Origin: an uncultured Bacteroidales bacterium | Lineage (GTDB): Bacteria > Bacteroidota > Bacteroidia > Bacteroidales > GWA2-32-17 | Length of the DNA stretch: 55,125 bases | Direction of reading: 5' to 3' | Assembly (NCBI GenBank): GCA_937960415.1 | Contig: CALGPK010000043.1 | Span: 1-55,125, forward strand | Shown here: in pieces, positions 17,514-27,017 of the stretch | Position numbering within the stretch: position 1 is the stretch's first letter | Layout: each line of letters starts with the position of its first letter | Position numbers and translations under genes: made by a program | The notes under the pieces: model-generated | Told to the model about the DNA's origin: nothing | The model's database searches: none | Seen by the model: the letters and a program-made list of their open reading frames with translations, nothing else

Positions 17514-18599
17514 TCAAGTAAAAACGGCATCTCCATCACCGTCACGAATATAAATAGGAGCACTGGTAATGTTTCGAATTTTTGTAAGCAATGTTTTTGT
17601 TATTTTAAAATGCCGTTTCATTTTTTTACTGTATAATCGAGTAAAACGCAATTGTTTCTTAATATCCGGGGCTTCGAATAGAGTAATATAATCAGCATTG
17701 GTATGATAAATCAAGCTTTTAATAAATCGAGCCATGTGTGAATGATTTTCTGGTTCACAAAAAATGTACGGAATCTTTAAATGCCCATTACGCAGAGAAT
17801 ATAAAATAAAACCGATAAGATGGACGTCTTTAAAAACAGATATCAACCGACTTTCGAATTGTCGCTCTTCACTTGAAAAATGGTAACGCAAAGCTTCGTC
17901 GCTAATGGTTGTTACCTGTTTTATCCACGGGTAAGATATTATCCAATTAAATTCAGGGAAAGATCGATTAAACGAACATTGTTGAAAATACCTTTCATAA
18001 GGAATATGTTTGAGGTCTGCATCTTTTACCAGAAATTTATCTATTTGTTTAGTAACAAATGGTTGCCAGCCTGTGTTAAAAACATCATCGGCTATGTTTA
18101 ACACTCTTTGCATTTTTTGCATTTTTGGATATCGAGCAGGTAGTACTTTCGATAAGCACATACGTCGGTAATAACGCACGCCTTCCATGGATGGTAAATC
18201 CAAGAAAATGCCTAGTTTTTCGTATAGTGCTGCTGCTTCACTGGTAAAGTTGGTAATCAAAATATGCTGCTGGTAAGAATCGTAGGCAGTAGATACCATT
18301 TTTTTGGCTATTCCTTTGCCACGAGCCAGCGGACTAACCCAAATACAACTCAACCAGCCAGCATGAAACAAAGTTTGTTTTTCGACAGTAATATTGTCGG
18401 GTAACACACCAAGATAACCCAACATTTTATTGTCCTCGTATGCAATAATAAGCAGAACATCTTCGTCGGTTGCCCGAGGATTGTTTATATGCGACATTGC
18501 TCGATGGTAAGAGATTGGTAAAACCGGCATTTGACGATATTCGTCGCTGTGAATAAAGTTAAAAAGTTGTTGTTTATTGAGCAATTTAAGTGAAATCAT
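17514..18599 (-). CDS. GNAT-family acyltransferase with C-terminal extension
   Basis: A 361-aa protein. The N-terminal ~140 residues are a GNAT domain: LGYLGVLPD, then IWVSPLARGKGIAKKM (acetyl-CoA loop, R-G-x-G-x-A) and an ASN-like TSEAAALYEKLG helix. The C-terminal ~200 residues form a second, more diverged acyltransferase-like half that ends in IRDGDGDAVFT. Similar endings occur in proteins of surface-polysaccharide loci. Substrate unknown. The start overlaps the deacetylase stop (ATGA). It may belong to glycan or peptide modification with the neighbours. Confidence 0.65.
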   Translation of the reverse strand: MISLKLLNKQQLFNFIHSDEYRQMPVLPISYHRAMSHINNPRATDEDVLLIIAYEDNKMLGYLGVLPDNITVEKQTLFHAGWLSCIWVSPLARGKGIAKKMVSTAYDSYQQHILITNFTSEAAALYEKLGIFLDLPSMEGVRYYRRMCLSKVLPARYPKMQKMQRVLNIADDVFNTGWQPFVTKQIDKFLVKDADLKHIPYERYFQQCSFNRSFPEFNWIISYPWIKQVTTISDEALRYHFSSEERQFESRLISVFKDVHLIGFILYSLRNGHLKIPYIFCEPENHSHMARFIKSLIYHTNADYITLFEAPDIKKQLRFTRLYSKKMKRHFKITKTLLTKIRNITSAPIYIRDGDGDAVFT

Positions 18600-19615
18600 C
18601 GTTGAACAATTTTTTTGCCTATCATTTTTTTTGCAAAATAGTAAAAATATTCGGAAGTAATTATATGTCGAGCATTGCTGGCATAATCGGTTTCCATGGG
18701 TATTCGTTGAATGTGATTTTTATTTTTTTCGGGATAAAGACCTGCTCCACCCATAATGATATCGGCAAGATGCAGATTGAATACCGTTTGAATAAAGTCT
18801 GGACCTATGCCAGTATCGGTAAACGGAAATGCAAACATGCGAAAATCTTGTTTAACATATTGCGAAATAACGTAAAAAGATTTTGATAATTGCTCCAGAC
18901 GCTCGTCATCTGTTAAGTCCTGAAACGCAGTATGATTAGTACCATGTGAACCAATATGCCAACCTGCTTCATGCAATTCTTGCAGTTGTTGCCATGTTAA
19001 ATAAGGTTGCTTCTTTTTCAAAAACAAAGTCAAATCGATTCCACAAACAGCCAGCAAACGGTCTATCACGGGGATATGGGCCGATGTCAATGCAAGCAAA
19101 CGCGCTCGGACGCTCGTAGTTTCGTATTGCACAAAATCGTTCAATACAGATTGTACTAAAATTTCGAGTTGCGGTTGTTGCTGCATGGCTTCGATGATAA
19201 GCGATACTTTGTATCGATAAAACAAATTTTGATTGTCGATAAAATCGGTATTGACAAATACTGCCGCCGTTATCCCTTTCTTTTTCAACAAAGGAAAAGC
19301 GATGTCGTATATTTCGCGAAGACCATCATCGAACGAAAGAAAAAAAGAAGGCTTTGCAATGGGCTTATCTTGTATAATTGACCAATACAAATCTTTGGCA
19401 GAAATAGCGTTAAAGTGTTTCAATAAAAATTCAAGGTCGCTGGTAAAACGAATTAGAGAAAGAGGTTGATACAAATGATGAATCATTGATGGCTCGTACG
19501 GCTCAATGGTATGATAGAAAGGACAAATAAGCAATTGGTTGGTAAGCTTTGGCCAGAATTTTACCGGTAAATATGTAGCCACTCTGCCTGCCAGCTTAAA
19601 GAACGTTTTTTTCAT
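18596..19615 (-). CDS. Polysaccharide deacetylase (NodB domain)
   Basis: A 339-aa protein with a NodB-type carbohydrate esterase 4 domain. SFDDGLREIYD (~93-103) supplies the catalytic and metal Asp pair, and IGSHGTNHTAF supplies the two metal His (SHGTNH). FAFPFTD is the third motif. It should remove N-acetyl groups from a polysaccharide, probably in or outside the envelope, although no clear cleavable signal peptide is visible (MKKTFFKLAGRVATYLPVKF). It overlaps miaA by 20 bp and the GNAT gene by 4 bp. Confidence 0.82.
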   Translation of the reverse strand: MKKTFFKLAGRVATYLPVKFWPKLTNQLLICPFYHTIEPYEPSMIHHLYQPLSLIRFTSDLEFLLKHFNAISAKDLYWSIIQDKPIAKPSFFLSFDDGLREIYDIAFPLLKKKGITAAVFVNTDFIDNQNLFYRYKVSLIIEAMQQQPQLEILVQSVLNDFVQYETTSVRARLLALTSAHIPVIDRLLAVCGIDLTLFLKKKQPYLTWQQLQELHEAGWHIGSHGTNHTAFQDLTDDERLEQLSKSFYVISQYVKQDFRMFAFPFTDTGIGPDFIQTVFNLHLADIIMGGAGLYPEKNKNHIQRIPMETDYASNARHIITSEYFYYFAKKMIGKKIVQR

Positions 19616-20528
19616 GAAGTTTTTGTTGTATTAAGTGTTTTATCTCTTCAAGCTGATAGGGATGAAACCACACATAATCTTTATCTCTTCTGAACCATGT
19701 TAGTTGTTTACGAGCGTACTTTCGTGTGTTTCGCTTTATAAGATCGATGGCTTGTTCCAAACTACATTTACCATCAAAGTAATCGAATAGTTCCTTATAT
19801 CCCACAGTGTTTAAAGGTACTAAGTGACGAAAAGGGAATAATGCTCTAACTTCTTTTTCAAGCCCGTCTTTAATCATCGTATCTACACGCAAATCAATAG
19901 CTTCGTATAATTCTTCTCTTGGTCTATTGAGTGCAATTTTTAAAATTCTGAAAGGTCGCTGTTTTGCTGTATTTTGCAAAAAAGATGAATACGGTCTGCC
20001 GGTTTGAATGCAAACTTCAACTGCACGAAAAAGGCGATTTTTGTTTTTCAAATCTATACGTTCATAGGTTAGTGGGTCTAATTTCATGAGCAATGCTCTT
20101 AACCATTCAATACCATGAGTGTTGAGCTCTTGCATCAGTTGCTCACGCAATTCCGGGTCATAATCGGGCATATCGTCTATTCCTTTGCAAACAGCATCGA
20201 TGTATAAACCCGAACCTCCTACCAGCAATATAGGGTTGTACTGCCGAAACAGTAGAGATAACAAGTTAAGTACGTCATTTTCGTATCGGCTAACATTATA
20301 ATAATCGTGTATAGATAAATGCTGAATAAAATAATGTGGGATAGTTTTTCTATCAATTGTATCGGGCACTGCTGTACCAATATTCATTTCCTTGTAAAAC
20401 TGACGGCTATCGGCACTAAGGATAACCGTTTGGAACGATTGAGCAATTTTAACCGCAATTTTAGTTTTCCCTACAGCAGTTGGTCCGGCAAGAACAACTA
20501 ACAGTCGATTTGCTTGTTGTAAAGCCAT
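19596..20528 (-). CDS. miaA: tRNA dimethylallyltransferase
   Basis: A 310-aa enzyme that adds dimethylallyl to A37 of tRNAs reading UNN codons. It has P-loop GPTAVGKT (15-22), SADSRQFYKEMNIGTA (the DSRQ substrate motif), LVGGSGLYIDA and DYDPELREQL, and ends with the R-x-x-RKQLTWFRRD motif, all diagnostic. The length is normal. The start ATG comes directly after the stop of the upstream gene (TAAATG), and the 3' end overlaps the deacetylase gene, so this housekeeping gene is built into the operon. Confidence 0.96.
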   Translation of the reverse strand: MALQQANRLLVVLAGPTAVGKTKIAVKIAQSFQTVILSADSRQFYKEMNIGTAVPDTIDRKTIPHYFIQHLSIHDYYNVSRYENDVLNLLSLLFRQYNPILLVGGSGLYIDAVCKGIDDMPDYDPELREQLMQELNTHGIEWLRALLMKLDPLTYERIDLKNKNRLFRAVEVCIQTGRPYSSFLQNTAKQRPFRILKIALNRPREELYEAIDLRVDTMIKDGLEKEVRALFPFRHLVPLNTVGYKELFDYFDGKCSLEQAIDLIKRNTRKYARKQLTWFRRDKDYVWFHPYQLEEIKHLIQQKLHEKNVL

Positions 20529-21209
20529 TTATCTGTCGTCATCGTTGTCGTCTTCGATATCCTCCAAATCTTCTTCACTTAAATCTTCATCCTCTTCGTA
20601 GTCATCGTCAAATTCTTCAAGATCGGCTTCTTCTTCAAGTTCACTTTCCAATTCAAGATCAATTGGGGGAACAATATCTTTATCAAGAGGAATTTCCGGT
20701 ATATCATCTACTTCATCGTCAAGAATAGGCAACGGTTTTCTATTACTGAGTGTAGGGATATCATCTTCGTCATCGTCGAAGATACTGGTACGTTTTTCTT
20801 TTTTACCAATCTGTGGAGGTATTTCCCCTCCGAAGTCGGTACAAACGGGATAATACATATTGGGCGACTCTGACTTTGTTTCGATCAGTTCTAAATAAAA
20901 GCAACGATCGTTAATATAATCGAAAACATAAACAAACTTTTGATGAGCATCTTTTACATAGTCGGCAAGTATAGCCTTTTCCATGGTAACAGTTTTCTTA
21001 TTACTATTATCCATTGCCATCAGCGGAATTTCTTTTAAACGTCGCCAACTATGGCTTGCCGTGTAGAACGATGCTAAATGACTGCGGTCATACTCCAGCT
21101 CATCTTGAATAAGGTCGTGCAAATCGTAGAATGTCTGGCTCGAAAGAATCTCAATATCCATAAAAAACTTTTCGTCTTCGTCTGATAGTACTTTAAATTT
21201 GTAAACCAT
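20529..21209 (-). CDS. pRiA4b ORF-3-like / IS1096 TnpR-like acidic protein
   Basis: A 226-aa protein. The N-terminal ~150 residues (MVYKFKVLSDEDEKFFMDIEI, then TFYDLHDLIQDEL, SFYTASHSWRRLKEIPLM, FVYVFDYINDRCFYLELI) follow the plasmid pRiA4b ORF-3-like fold, common as a conserved single-copy protein in Bacteroidota. The last ~75 residues are very acidic (LEEFDDDYEEDEDLSEEDL). Despite the family name there is no sign of a mobile element here. Function unknown. It lies 3 bp after the LuxC-like gene and directly before miaA. Confidence 0.72.
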   Translation of the reverse strand: MVYKFKVLSDEDEKFFMDIEILSSQTFYDLHDLIQDELEYDRSHLASFYTASHSWRRLKEIPLMAMDNSNKKTVTMEKAILADYVKDAHQKFVYVFDYINDRCFYLELIETKSESPNMYYPVCTDFGGEIPPQIGKKEKRTSIFDDDEDDIPTLSNRKPLPILDDEVDDIPEIPLDKDIVPPIDLELESELEEEADLEEFDDDYEEDEDLSEEDLEDIEDDNDDDR

Positions 21210-21212
21210 AGT

Positions 21213-22265
21213 CTATAACTGAATTAAAAAGTTAATAACATCTACATTATCGGCATAATCGCACAAACGAGGCACTTGCGATGTGCCAAATGCAATGCTT
21301 TTTATATCATTATTTTGTTTACTCACAACACATTGTATTTGTGATAACCATGCCGATATTTTGGTGGCTAATATACGAAGTTCTGAAAAATACTCATAAA
21401 AAATTACACCTATTGGTGAAGAAATTTCGTCCGAATGTTTTAACATGAAAAAGCCTCCGTCGATGAATTCTTCTTTGTTCAGCAAATATATAGTTTTTTG
21501 ATATTCGTAGTTACTCAGATAGTAATGATGATAAAACACATGCTCCCACTTTTTAAAAGCCTTGATAAGCAAATCGAACGAGTATCCTTCGGGGACAAAA
21601 ATTTTTGATACGTTGCGACAGCCCAGTCCAAAATATCGAAATACATCATCGCCAAGCAGTTGAAGCTCCAATGGACACTCATTGCCTGTAAGAATGGCTA
21701 CTGCATTGCGATGTCCCCTGAAAATGTGTGGCTTTTTGCCAAAATACGACTCAAAATACGGCAAACTTTGATTGCTTCCGGTAGCTATTACAGCATCAAA
21801 AGAGGGAACTCGTTCTTCGGTTAACAGAAAATAATCAGCGGTTTCGGGATATTGGTGATTCAAAATATTAACAATACAGGTTAGCAGATGCTTATCTTTT
21901 GACGAAAGTTTCACAATTGCTTTATGACCAACCAGGTAAACCGAAATTACATCGTGAAACGATACTAATGGGATGTTTCCAGCAGCAACGATTAAAACAT
22001 TTTGTTTTCTTAAGGTTGATTGTTCAATATTGTATGCCGATAGCCACTGCTTAAGATTAGACTCTGTTAAATTTTGAGCCCAGTAATTTAGTGCAAAATA
22101 AACATTATCTTTTGTAAACCATGGATTATGTGCTTCGGCTTGCTCTATGGCTTTTGAAAGCCATAAGTAGTATGATGTAAATGTATCAACTGAAATTTGC
22201 TGTAAATAAGCTCTTAATACTTCACCAACAAAACTAAGACATTCAATTCGAGCCGACAGATTCAT
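21213..22265 (-). CDS. Acyl-CoA reductase (LuxC family)
   Basis: A 350-aa protein of the LuxC/acyl-CoA reductase family, related to aldehyde dehydrogenases. NVLIVAAGNIPLVSFHD (~90-106) is the nucleotide-binding start, and SYFGKKPHIFRGHRNAVAIL and DVFRYFGLGCRNVSKIFVP contain the likely catalytic Cys (GLGC). It would reduce an acyl-CoA or acyl-protein thioester to an aldehyde. Many Bacteroidota carry a lone copy with no light-production genes; the substrate is not known. First gene of the long minus-strand run that leads into miaA. Confidence 0.82.
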   Translation of the reverse strand: MNLSARIECLSFVGEVLRAYLQQISVDTFTSYYLWLSKAIEQAEAHNPWFTKDNVYFALNYWAQNLTESNLKQWLSAYNIEQSTLRKQNVLIVAAGNIPLVSFHDVISVYLVGHKAIVKLSSKDKHLLTCIVNILNHQYPETADYFLLTEERVPSFDAVIATGSNQSLPYFESYFGKKPHIFRGHRNAVAILTGNECPLELQLLGDDVFRYFGLGCRNVSKIFVPEGYSFDLLIKAFKKWEHVFYHHYYLSNYEYQKTIYLLNKEEFIDGGFFMLKHSDEISSPIGVIFYEYFSELRILATKISAWLSQIQCVVSKQNNDIKSIAFGTSQVPRLCDYADNVDVINFLIQL

Positions 22266-22271
22266 TATGAA

Positions 22272-22643
22272 TTAATAATTGACTGCATTCCATGGAAATG
22301 TCGAAAACATAGTTCCAATAGCAGCACCCAAAATAAGGAAATAAACAATAACGAAAATCAAATACAATGCCGACAACGATAATCCTATAATAGCACAAAT
22401 GTAGCCTGCCTGAAGGTTTTTATATGAGCCCAGTGTATACTTGTCGGGATTTTCTTTATACAACTTTTTAGCTTTATTGCCCATTACAATAGAAATAATA
22501 CCTAACACAACACCCACTATTCCATAACACCAACAAAGAGCTATTGATATAATCCCCATAACTAATACTGCCGTAGAATTGGGCAAAGGAATTTGCATCT
22601 GTTGATTAACAGGCTGATTTACTACATTACCATTATTTTCCAT
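22272..22643 (-). CDS. DUF4190-type small membrane protein
   Basis: A 123-aa protein starting at ATG 22643 (MENNGNVVNQPVNQQMQ); a TTG eight codons upstream is less likely. The cytoplasmic Gln/Asn/Pro-rich start is followed by two hydrophobic segments (AVLVMGIISIALCWCYGIVG, then AGYICAIIGLSLSALYLIFV) and a GNKAKKLYKENPDKYTLGSYK loop between them. This is the DUF4190 'CCC-motif' membrane pattern seen across Bacteroidota. Function unknown. It ends 6 bp before the LuxC-like gene. Confidence 0.7.
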   Translation of the reverse strand: MENNGNVVNQPVNQQMQIPLPNSTAVLVMGIISIALCWCYGIVGVVLGIISIVMGNKAKKLYKENPDKYTLGSYKNLQAGYICAIIGLSLSALYLIFVIVYFLILGAAIGTMFSTFPWNAVNY

Positions 22644-22805
22644 ATGCTTTAAATTTTGTTTAAGCAAATAAAATATATTTTAACGAATTTAACAACTTTT
22701 AATGATTTTTTTTAAAAATTATTTCATAAGAAAATTTTCATGCAGTACAATTAAGCAATCCATAGATTCGTTCTATCTAAGAAATTCCCATAAATTTATT
22801 TGGGT

Positions 22806-23462
22806 TTACTTTTTTACCGCTCTTACCATGTGTTTTTTTGGTGGATATCCTTTTAAGCGTTCTAAATGAAAACCGACTGCTGTTAAATTTTTCTTAACTA
22901 CACCACTGCTGGCAAAAGTAACCAATACACCATTTATTTCTAAAAACTCAAAAATTCTTGAAAAAATTTCTGTTGTCCACAACTCGGGCTGTATTTTGGG
23001 GCTAAATGCATCGTAATAAACTAAATGTAAGGTTTTCTGAAAATAGTAATTTTGCATATCTGCCATAACCTTTTTTACCACAAATTTTTTACTTATGTAA
23101 GTAGTTGCGTTCCATTCTGCCTCTAAAATTCTTTGATAAATTTCTTTTTGTGAAGGATTGACCATTGAAATCAACATCGGATAAAAATCCTTTGCCAGTG
23201 GAAACAAATCGATACTTTCGTAATAAATAGTCTGATACGCTGGTTTATTTACAAATGTTAAAAAAGCATTGATACCGGTCCCAAAGCCCATTTCGAAAAT
23301 ATGAAGATGCTCATAAAACTCAAACTGCTTTAAACCCTGATCGATGTAAACATAATTGCTTTCGTTTATTGCTCCTGATAAAGAATGAAACGTTTCTTCA
23401 AAATGTAAATCCTTGACTGTAAGTGAATTATCGTTAGTTAGTACCAGTTGATGTCGGTTCAT
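22806..23462 (-). CDS. mnmD: tRNA (5-methylaminomethyl-2-thiouridine)-methyltransferase, stand-alone MnmC2 type
   Basis: A 218-aa SAM-dependent methyltransferase. The nucleotide-binding motif is HIFEMGFGTGINAFLTF (~53-69); HLVYYDAFSPKIQPELWT (~130-147) is the MnmC2 family motif, followed by GVLVTFASSGVVKKNL and GYPPKKHM-x-RA at the end. It finishes the mnm5 group on wobble uridine 34. The FAD oxidoreductase half of E. coli MnmC is absent, as usual outside enteric bacteria. Its start overlaps the stop of the glycosyltransferase gene (ATGA). Confidence 0.85.
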   Translation of the reverse strand: MNRHQLVLTNDNSLTVKDLHFEETFHSLSGAINESNYVYIDQGLKQFEFYEHLHIFEMGFGTGINAFLTFVNKPAYQTIYYESIDLFPLAKDFYPMLISMVNPSQKEIYQRILEAEWNATTYISKKFVVKKVMADMQNYYFQKTLHLVYYDAFSPKIQPELWTTEIFSRIFEFLEINGVLVTFASSGVVKKNLTAVGFHLERLKGYPPKKHMVRAVKK

Positions 23463-24478
23463 ATATGACGAAGTTCGTGATAATATTTTTTTCTTTTTAT
23501 AAAAAATTGATATATGATGCTCTTTTGATAAATTACAGGAATATCTTTACAAACTGTTTTTTCAATATTTTGCTTTCTCTTTTTACGCAATTTATGGTAG
23601 GTAAATAAAAACACACCATGAGCTTTAACCACTGCCATTGCATTTTTAAATTCAAAACCTAACAAAAATTTCAAAAATGCCAAAACATCCAAAAAAAAAC
23701 GAATGAACAAAATCCTTGTAATGTGTTTAGAGTTTTTATAAATCATGTACCAGTTGTTTCTAAAATTGAGATAGGTTTTAAACGAATTGGTTTTATTAAG
23801 AGTTGCACCTCCCAGATGATATACACAAGCCTGTGGCAGATAAACAACTTTATATCCTTGTGCCCATATACGCCAACATAAATCAATTTCTTCCATGTGT
23901 GCAAAAAACAACTCATCTAAGCCGCCGAGATTTTTATATAGCTCCGTGCGAATCATAAGGCAAGCTCCCGATGCCCAAAAAATATAAGCTGGATGGTCGT
24001 ATTGTGCATAATCCTCTTCTACCACATTCATAATTCTGCCCCGACAAAACGGATATCCGTACTTATCGATGTAGCCACCGGCAGCACCTGCATATTCAAA
24101 AAAATTGGGATTGCGATACGAGCGAATTTTAGGCTGACACGCACCTACATCGTTATGTTGCTGCATATAATCGTACATAGGCTGTAGCCAACCTTCGCTA
24201 ACGGCAACATCCGAGTTGAGCAGTACTGAATATAATTCTTGAATTTGTTCAATAGCACGATTATATCCGCCCGAAAAACCATAATTATTATCTAGTTCAA
24301 TTACATGAACCATCGGGAAAATAGATTTGACGAATTCTACAGAGCCATCGGTGCTGCCATTGTCGGCAACATATATCTGAGCAAGATGCTCGGGCGTATT
24401 TTTAATAACAACCGGTAAAAAAGATTCGAGCAAATCTTTGCCATTCCAGTTTAATATGATAACAGCTATAGGTTTCAA
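23459..24478 (-). CDS. Family 2 glycosyltransferase, rhamnosyltransferase-like
   Basis: A 339-aa GT2 enzyme. IAVIILNWNGKDLL at the start, YVADNGSTDGS (nucleotide-sugar site), NYGFSGGYNRAI, LNSDV (DxD-like metal site) and HMEEIDLCWRIWAQG are the WbbL/GT2 family marks. A hydrophobic stretch near 265-285 suggests membrane contact. It probably adds a sugar to a surface polysaccharide. The start is TTG at 24478; no ATG is in reach, and TACTTTTG (24494-24487, minus) gives a -7-like site just before it. Confidence 0.85.
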   Translation of the reverse strand: MKPIAVIILNWNGKDLLESFLPVVIKNTPEHLAQIYVADNGSTDGSVEFVKSIFPMVHVIELDNNYGFSGGYNRAIEQIQELYSVLLNSDVAVSEGWLQPMYDYMQQHNDVGACQPKIRSYRNPNFFEYAGAAGGYIDKYGYPFCRGRIMNVVEEDYAQYDHPAYIFWASGACLMIRTELYKNLGGLDELFFAHMEEIDLCWRIWAQGYKVVYLPQACVYHLGGATLNKTNSFKTYLNFRNNWYMIYKNSKHITRILFIRFFLDVLAFLKFLLGFEFKNAMAVVKAHGVFLFTYHKLRKKRKQNIEKTVCKDIPVIYQKSIIYQFFIKRKKYYHELRHI

Positions 24479-24534
24479 TTTTTTTTCAAAAGTAATAAAC
24501 TTACGTATAGTTTTAAAACATTGCTCAAACGCTA

Positions 24535-26934
24535 TTACATTTCTTCGTCTTCTGAGGTTTTAAAAAGATGTTTTTTTTCATCTCTGGTTTTAATACCAAA
24601 GTTGTAACGAATGTTGAAACCAACACGTTGATGGTCGGCATAACGAGAACCGTATGTTTTCATTGTGCCCAGGTTGTAAGTAAAACGGTTTTCCATTGTT
24701 CGTAGTACATCACGAACGTTGATGGTAATTTGCAGTTTTTGGTCGAAAAAGGTTTGATTGAGTCCGACATTAATTTGTCCGAAATTTTCGAGCTCAAAAA
24801 AATTCCAGATTCCCTTAGTCATCATAAAACCACTGAGATATAATTTTGTTGTTTTACCTATTTTAAGTTGATGAAATGTAAAAAATCGCCACGACCCGCG
24901 TTTAAAATATAGTGGTTCGTTTTGGTAATATCCGTCGTATTCGAGCATACTATACTGAGCGCCAATACCGAAGAAATATTTTCCACCAGGAGGGATACCG
25001 GCTATCCCACGAAAATATGTTTCTGAGCTTTTGCCAAGATTATCGAGTGTGCGAATAAATACTCCGGGCATTGTCGTATCGGAATACATTACGTTCGAAA
25101 AAATATCTTTCGTAAAATTTTTTCCTATTGCAAAAACGGGCATATCGTTGTAGCTAATATTTAACTCGTAATTGTCGGTAAACTGTGGATTAAGTGATGG
25201 ATTACCGGTTTCGTACATAAATTCATCAATATATCGGATATACGGATTTAAGTCCTGATAACCAGGTCGATTTATGGTTCTACGATAAATGGCAAAAGCA
25301 TACAAGTCAATACCCCACCGGTCGAAAATTTTTCGGCTTACATACATGTACGGGAAAAAATCGGTACGGTTTACCGAAAATGTTGTATCGTTGGGAACGG
25401 TTTGCTTGCCGTTCATATACGTATGTTCTAATCGAAGTCCTGTTTTTAAGGTCAGATGGGCAAAGATCTTTCGCGATGCCTGTGCATACAGTGCATAAAT
25501 ATTTTCGTCGAAATTATAACTATTTGTTTTCCGAGTATCGGGCAAATTTTGCAAGTTGACTACATAAAAGTATTTACTTTGACTGGTTAAATGCTGAAGA
25601 CTTCCTTTAAATCCGGCCTCGAGTTTAATTTCCCATGGAATCATATAAGTTACATCGCTCTGAAAAACCGAAAAGAATCGCTGTTGATGGTTCTTTCCAA
25701 AACCTTCCATTTCGGGCAAAACAGGAAACAAATAAGTTGTCTGATAATCTTGTTGGTTGTCGGAGTTCTGAAAATTGAAACTCACCTTGTTTTCCCATTT
25801 CGAGTCAGCAGTATCAAGTTTTAAAGTAACTCCCAAATCTTGTTGCAGGTTAAAAAACTCTGCTGAAGTTAGATTTTCGTTTTTGCTGTGAAGCAATAAC
25901 ATATCCGAATGGTGTTCAATTTTATTAATATTGTTGGCAACAGACTTACGATTGCTAAAGTTTAAGCGTCCATCGTACGAAAACGACCATTTTGGGGATG
26001 CTTCGTATGTTGCACCATATCCCAAATAATACTGATTGGCTTTAATCCGCGAATCGGAGTCCTGTAACAAGTTTGTATCGGGTTTTAATGCACGAGTAGA
26101 GTTGAGTTCTTCTAATCTCCCATCGACATTGTAATTAAGGTTAACGTAGTTCGTCCATTTATCGTTGCTGCTGTTATACGAAAAATTTATAAATCGATTG
26201 CCCAAATAACCTTGATTGGCGCCGAGATTAACCGATCCAAACTTACCGAGCTTTACCCCCTTTTTTAGTACGATGTTGATAATTCCTCCCGTTGTTGCTG
26301 CATCATATTTTGTTGATGGAGAGCGTATAATCTCAATTTTTTCGACGCTATTGGGAGGCAGGCTTCGCAAAATGGTAGCTATATCCTGATTGCTTAACTT
26401 TTGCTCCCTACCATTGATGTATATTTTTGCAGGGGTTGTACCCGCAATATAAACTCCTCCTTCCTGATCGACATACAAACCCGGCGTAGTTTCGAGCACT
26501 TCCATAGTGTTAGTGCTAGTATTGACCACCGGTTCCGGATCGATGATGGTTTTATCTTCCTCCTGCCTTATTACAGGCTTGGGAGCCGATACCGTAACTT
26601 CGTTCAGCGAAATAGTTTCGGGTTTAAGCTTATAATCGAAATTTCGAGAATACGGTGTTAACTTTATGGTTGTTTGCAAAGTCCGATAACCAATAAACGA
26701 AATTTTGCATTCGTACAAATCATCCGAAAGGTTCTGAAATTGTACTTTACCCGTTGCATCGGTTACAGCACTATAATCTTTCTGATTGGTCAAGTTTTTC
26801 AGTAATACATGAGCACCGGTCAAGGGTTCATTTTTTTCGTCGCGTACAGTTATTTTAATCCATTTTGATTGTGAAAACAATTCGTTAGTCTGTAAAAAAA
26901 TTAAAAGTCCAATGAGCCAACAAAATCTACACAT
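24535..26934 (-). CDS. TonB-receptor-like outer membrane protein
   Basis: A 799-aa outer-membrane protein. After a signal peptide (ending LFSQ-S), residues ~25-105 are a CarboxypepD_reg-like domain (ITVRDEKNEPLTGAHVLL). The plug domain follows at ~115-225 (PGLYVDQEGGVYIAG, IYINGREQ, VEKIEIIRSPSTKYDAATTGGIINIVLKKG), and the rest is a barrel of the OMP_b-brl_3 family. A clear TonB box is not seen, and there is no SusD-like partner, so a general transporter or receptor role is all that can be said. The final strand is atypical: the chain ends in a charged DEKKHLFKTSEDEEM tail. Confidence 0.85.
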   Translation of the reverse strand: MCRFCWLIGLLIFLQTNELFSQSKWIKITVRDEKNEPLTGAHVLLKNLTNQKDYSAVTDATGKVQFQNLSDDLYECKISFIGYRTLQTTIKLTPYSRNFDYKLKPETISLNEVTVSAPKPVIRQEEDKTIIDPEPVVNTSTNTMEVLETTPGLYVDQEGGVYIAGTTPAKIYINGREQKLSNQDIATILRSLPPNSVEKIEIIRSPSTKYDAATTGGIINIVLKKGVKLGKFGSVNLGANQGYLGNRFINFSYNSSNDKWTNYVNLNYNVDGRLEELNSTRALKPDTNLLQDSDSRIKANQYYLGYGATYEASPKWSFSYDGRLNFSNRKSVANNINKIEHHSDMLLLHSKNENLTSAEFFNLQQDLGVTLKLDTADSKWENKVSFNFQNSDNQQDYQTTYLFPVLPEMEGFGKNHQQRFFSVFQSDVTYMIPWEIKLEAGFKGSLQHLTSQSKYFYVVNLQNLPDTRKTNSYNFDENIYALYAQASRKIFAHLTLKTGLRLEHTYMNGKQTVPNDTTFSVNRTDFFPYMYVSRKIFDRWGIDLYAFAIYRRTINRPGYQDLNPYIRYIDEFMYETGNPSLNPQFTDNYELNISYNDMPVFAIGKNFTKDIFSNVMYSDTTMPGVFIRTLDNLGKSSETYFRGIAGIPPGGKYFFGIGAQYSMLEYDGYYQNEPLYFKRGSWRFFTFHQLKIGKTTKLYLSGFMMTKGIWNFFELENFGQINVGLNQTFFDQKLQITINVRDVLRTMENRFTYNLGTMKTYGSRYADHQRVGFNIRYNFGIKTRDEKKHLFKTSEDEEM

Positions 26935-27017
26935 AGTGCTGCAAGATACGTAAAAATTTAAAAAAAGAAAATTAACCTTTTTGCATAAATTTTTAAATTA
27001 ATTTTGTACGATTTTTT

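Noticed and set aside
20529-21209. IS1096 TnpR-like name taken as evidence of a transposon
   Set aside because: The family is a widespread conserved protein; there are no inverted repeats or transposase near it.
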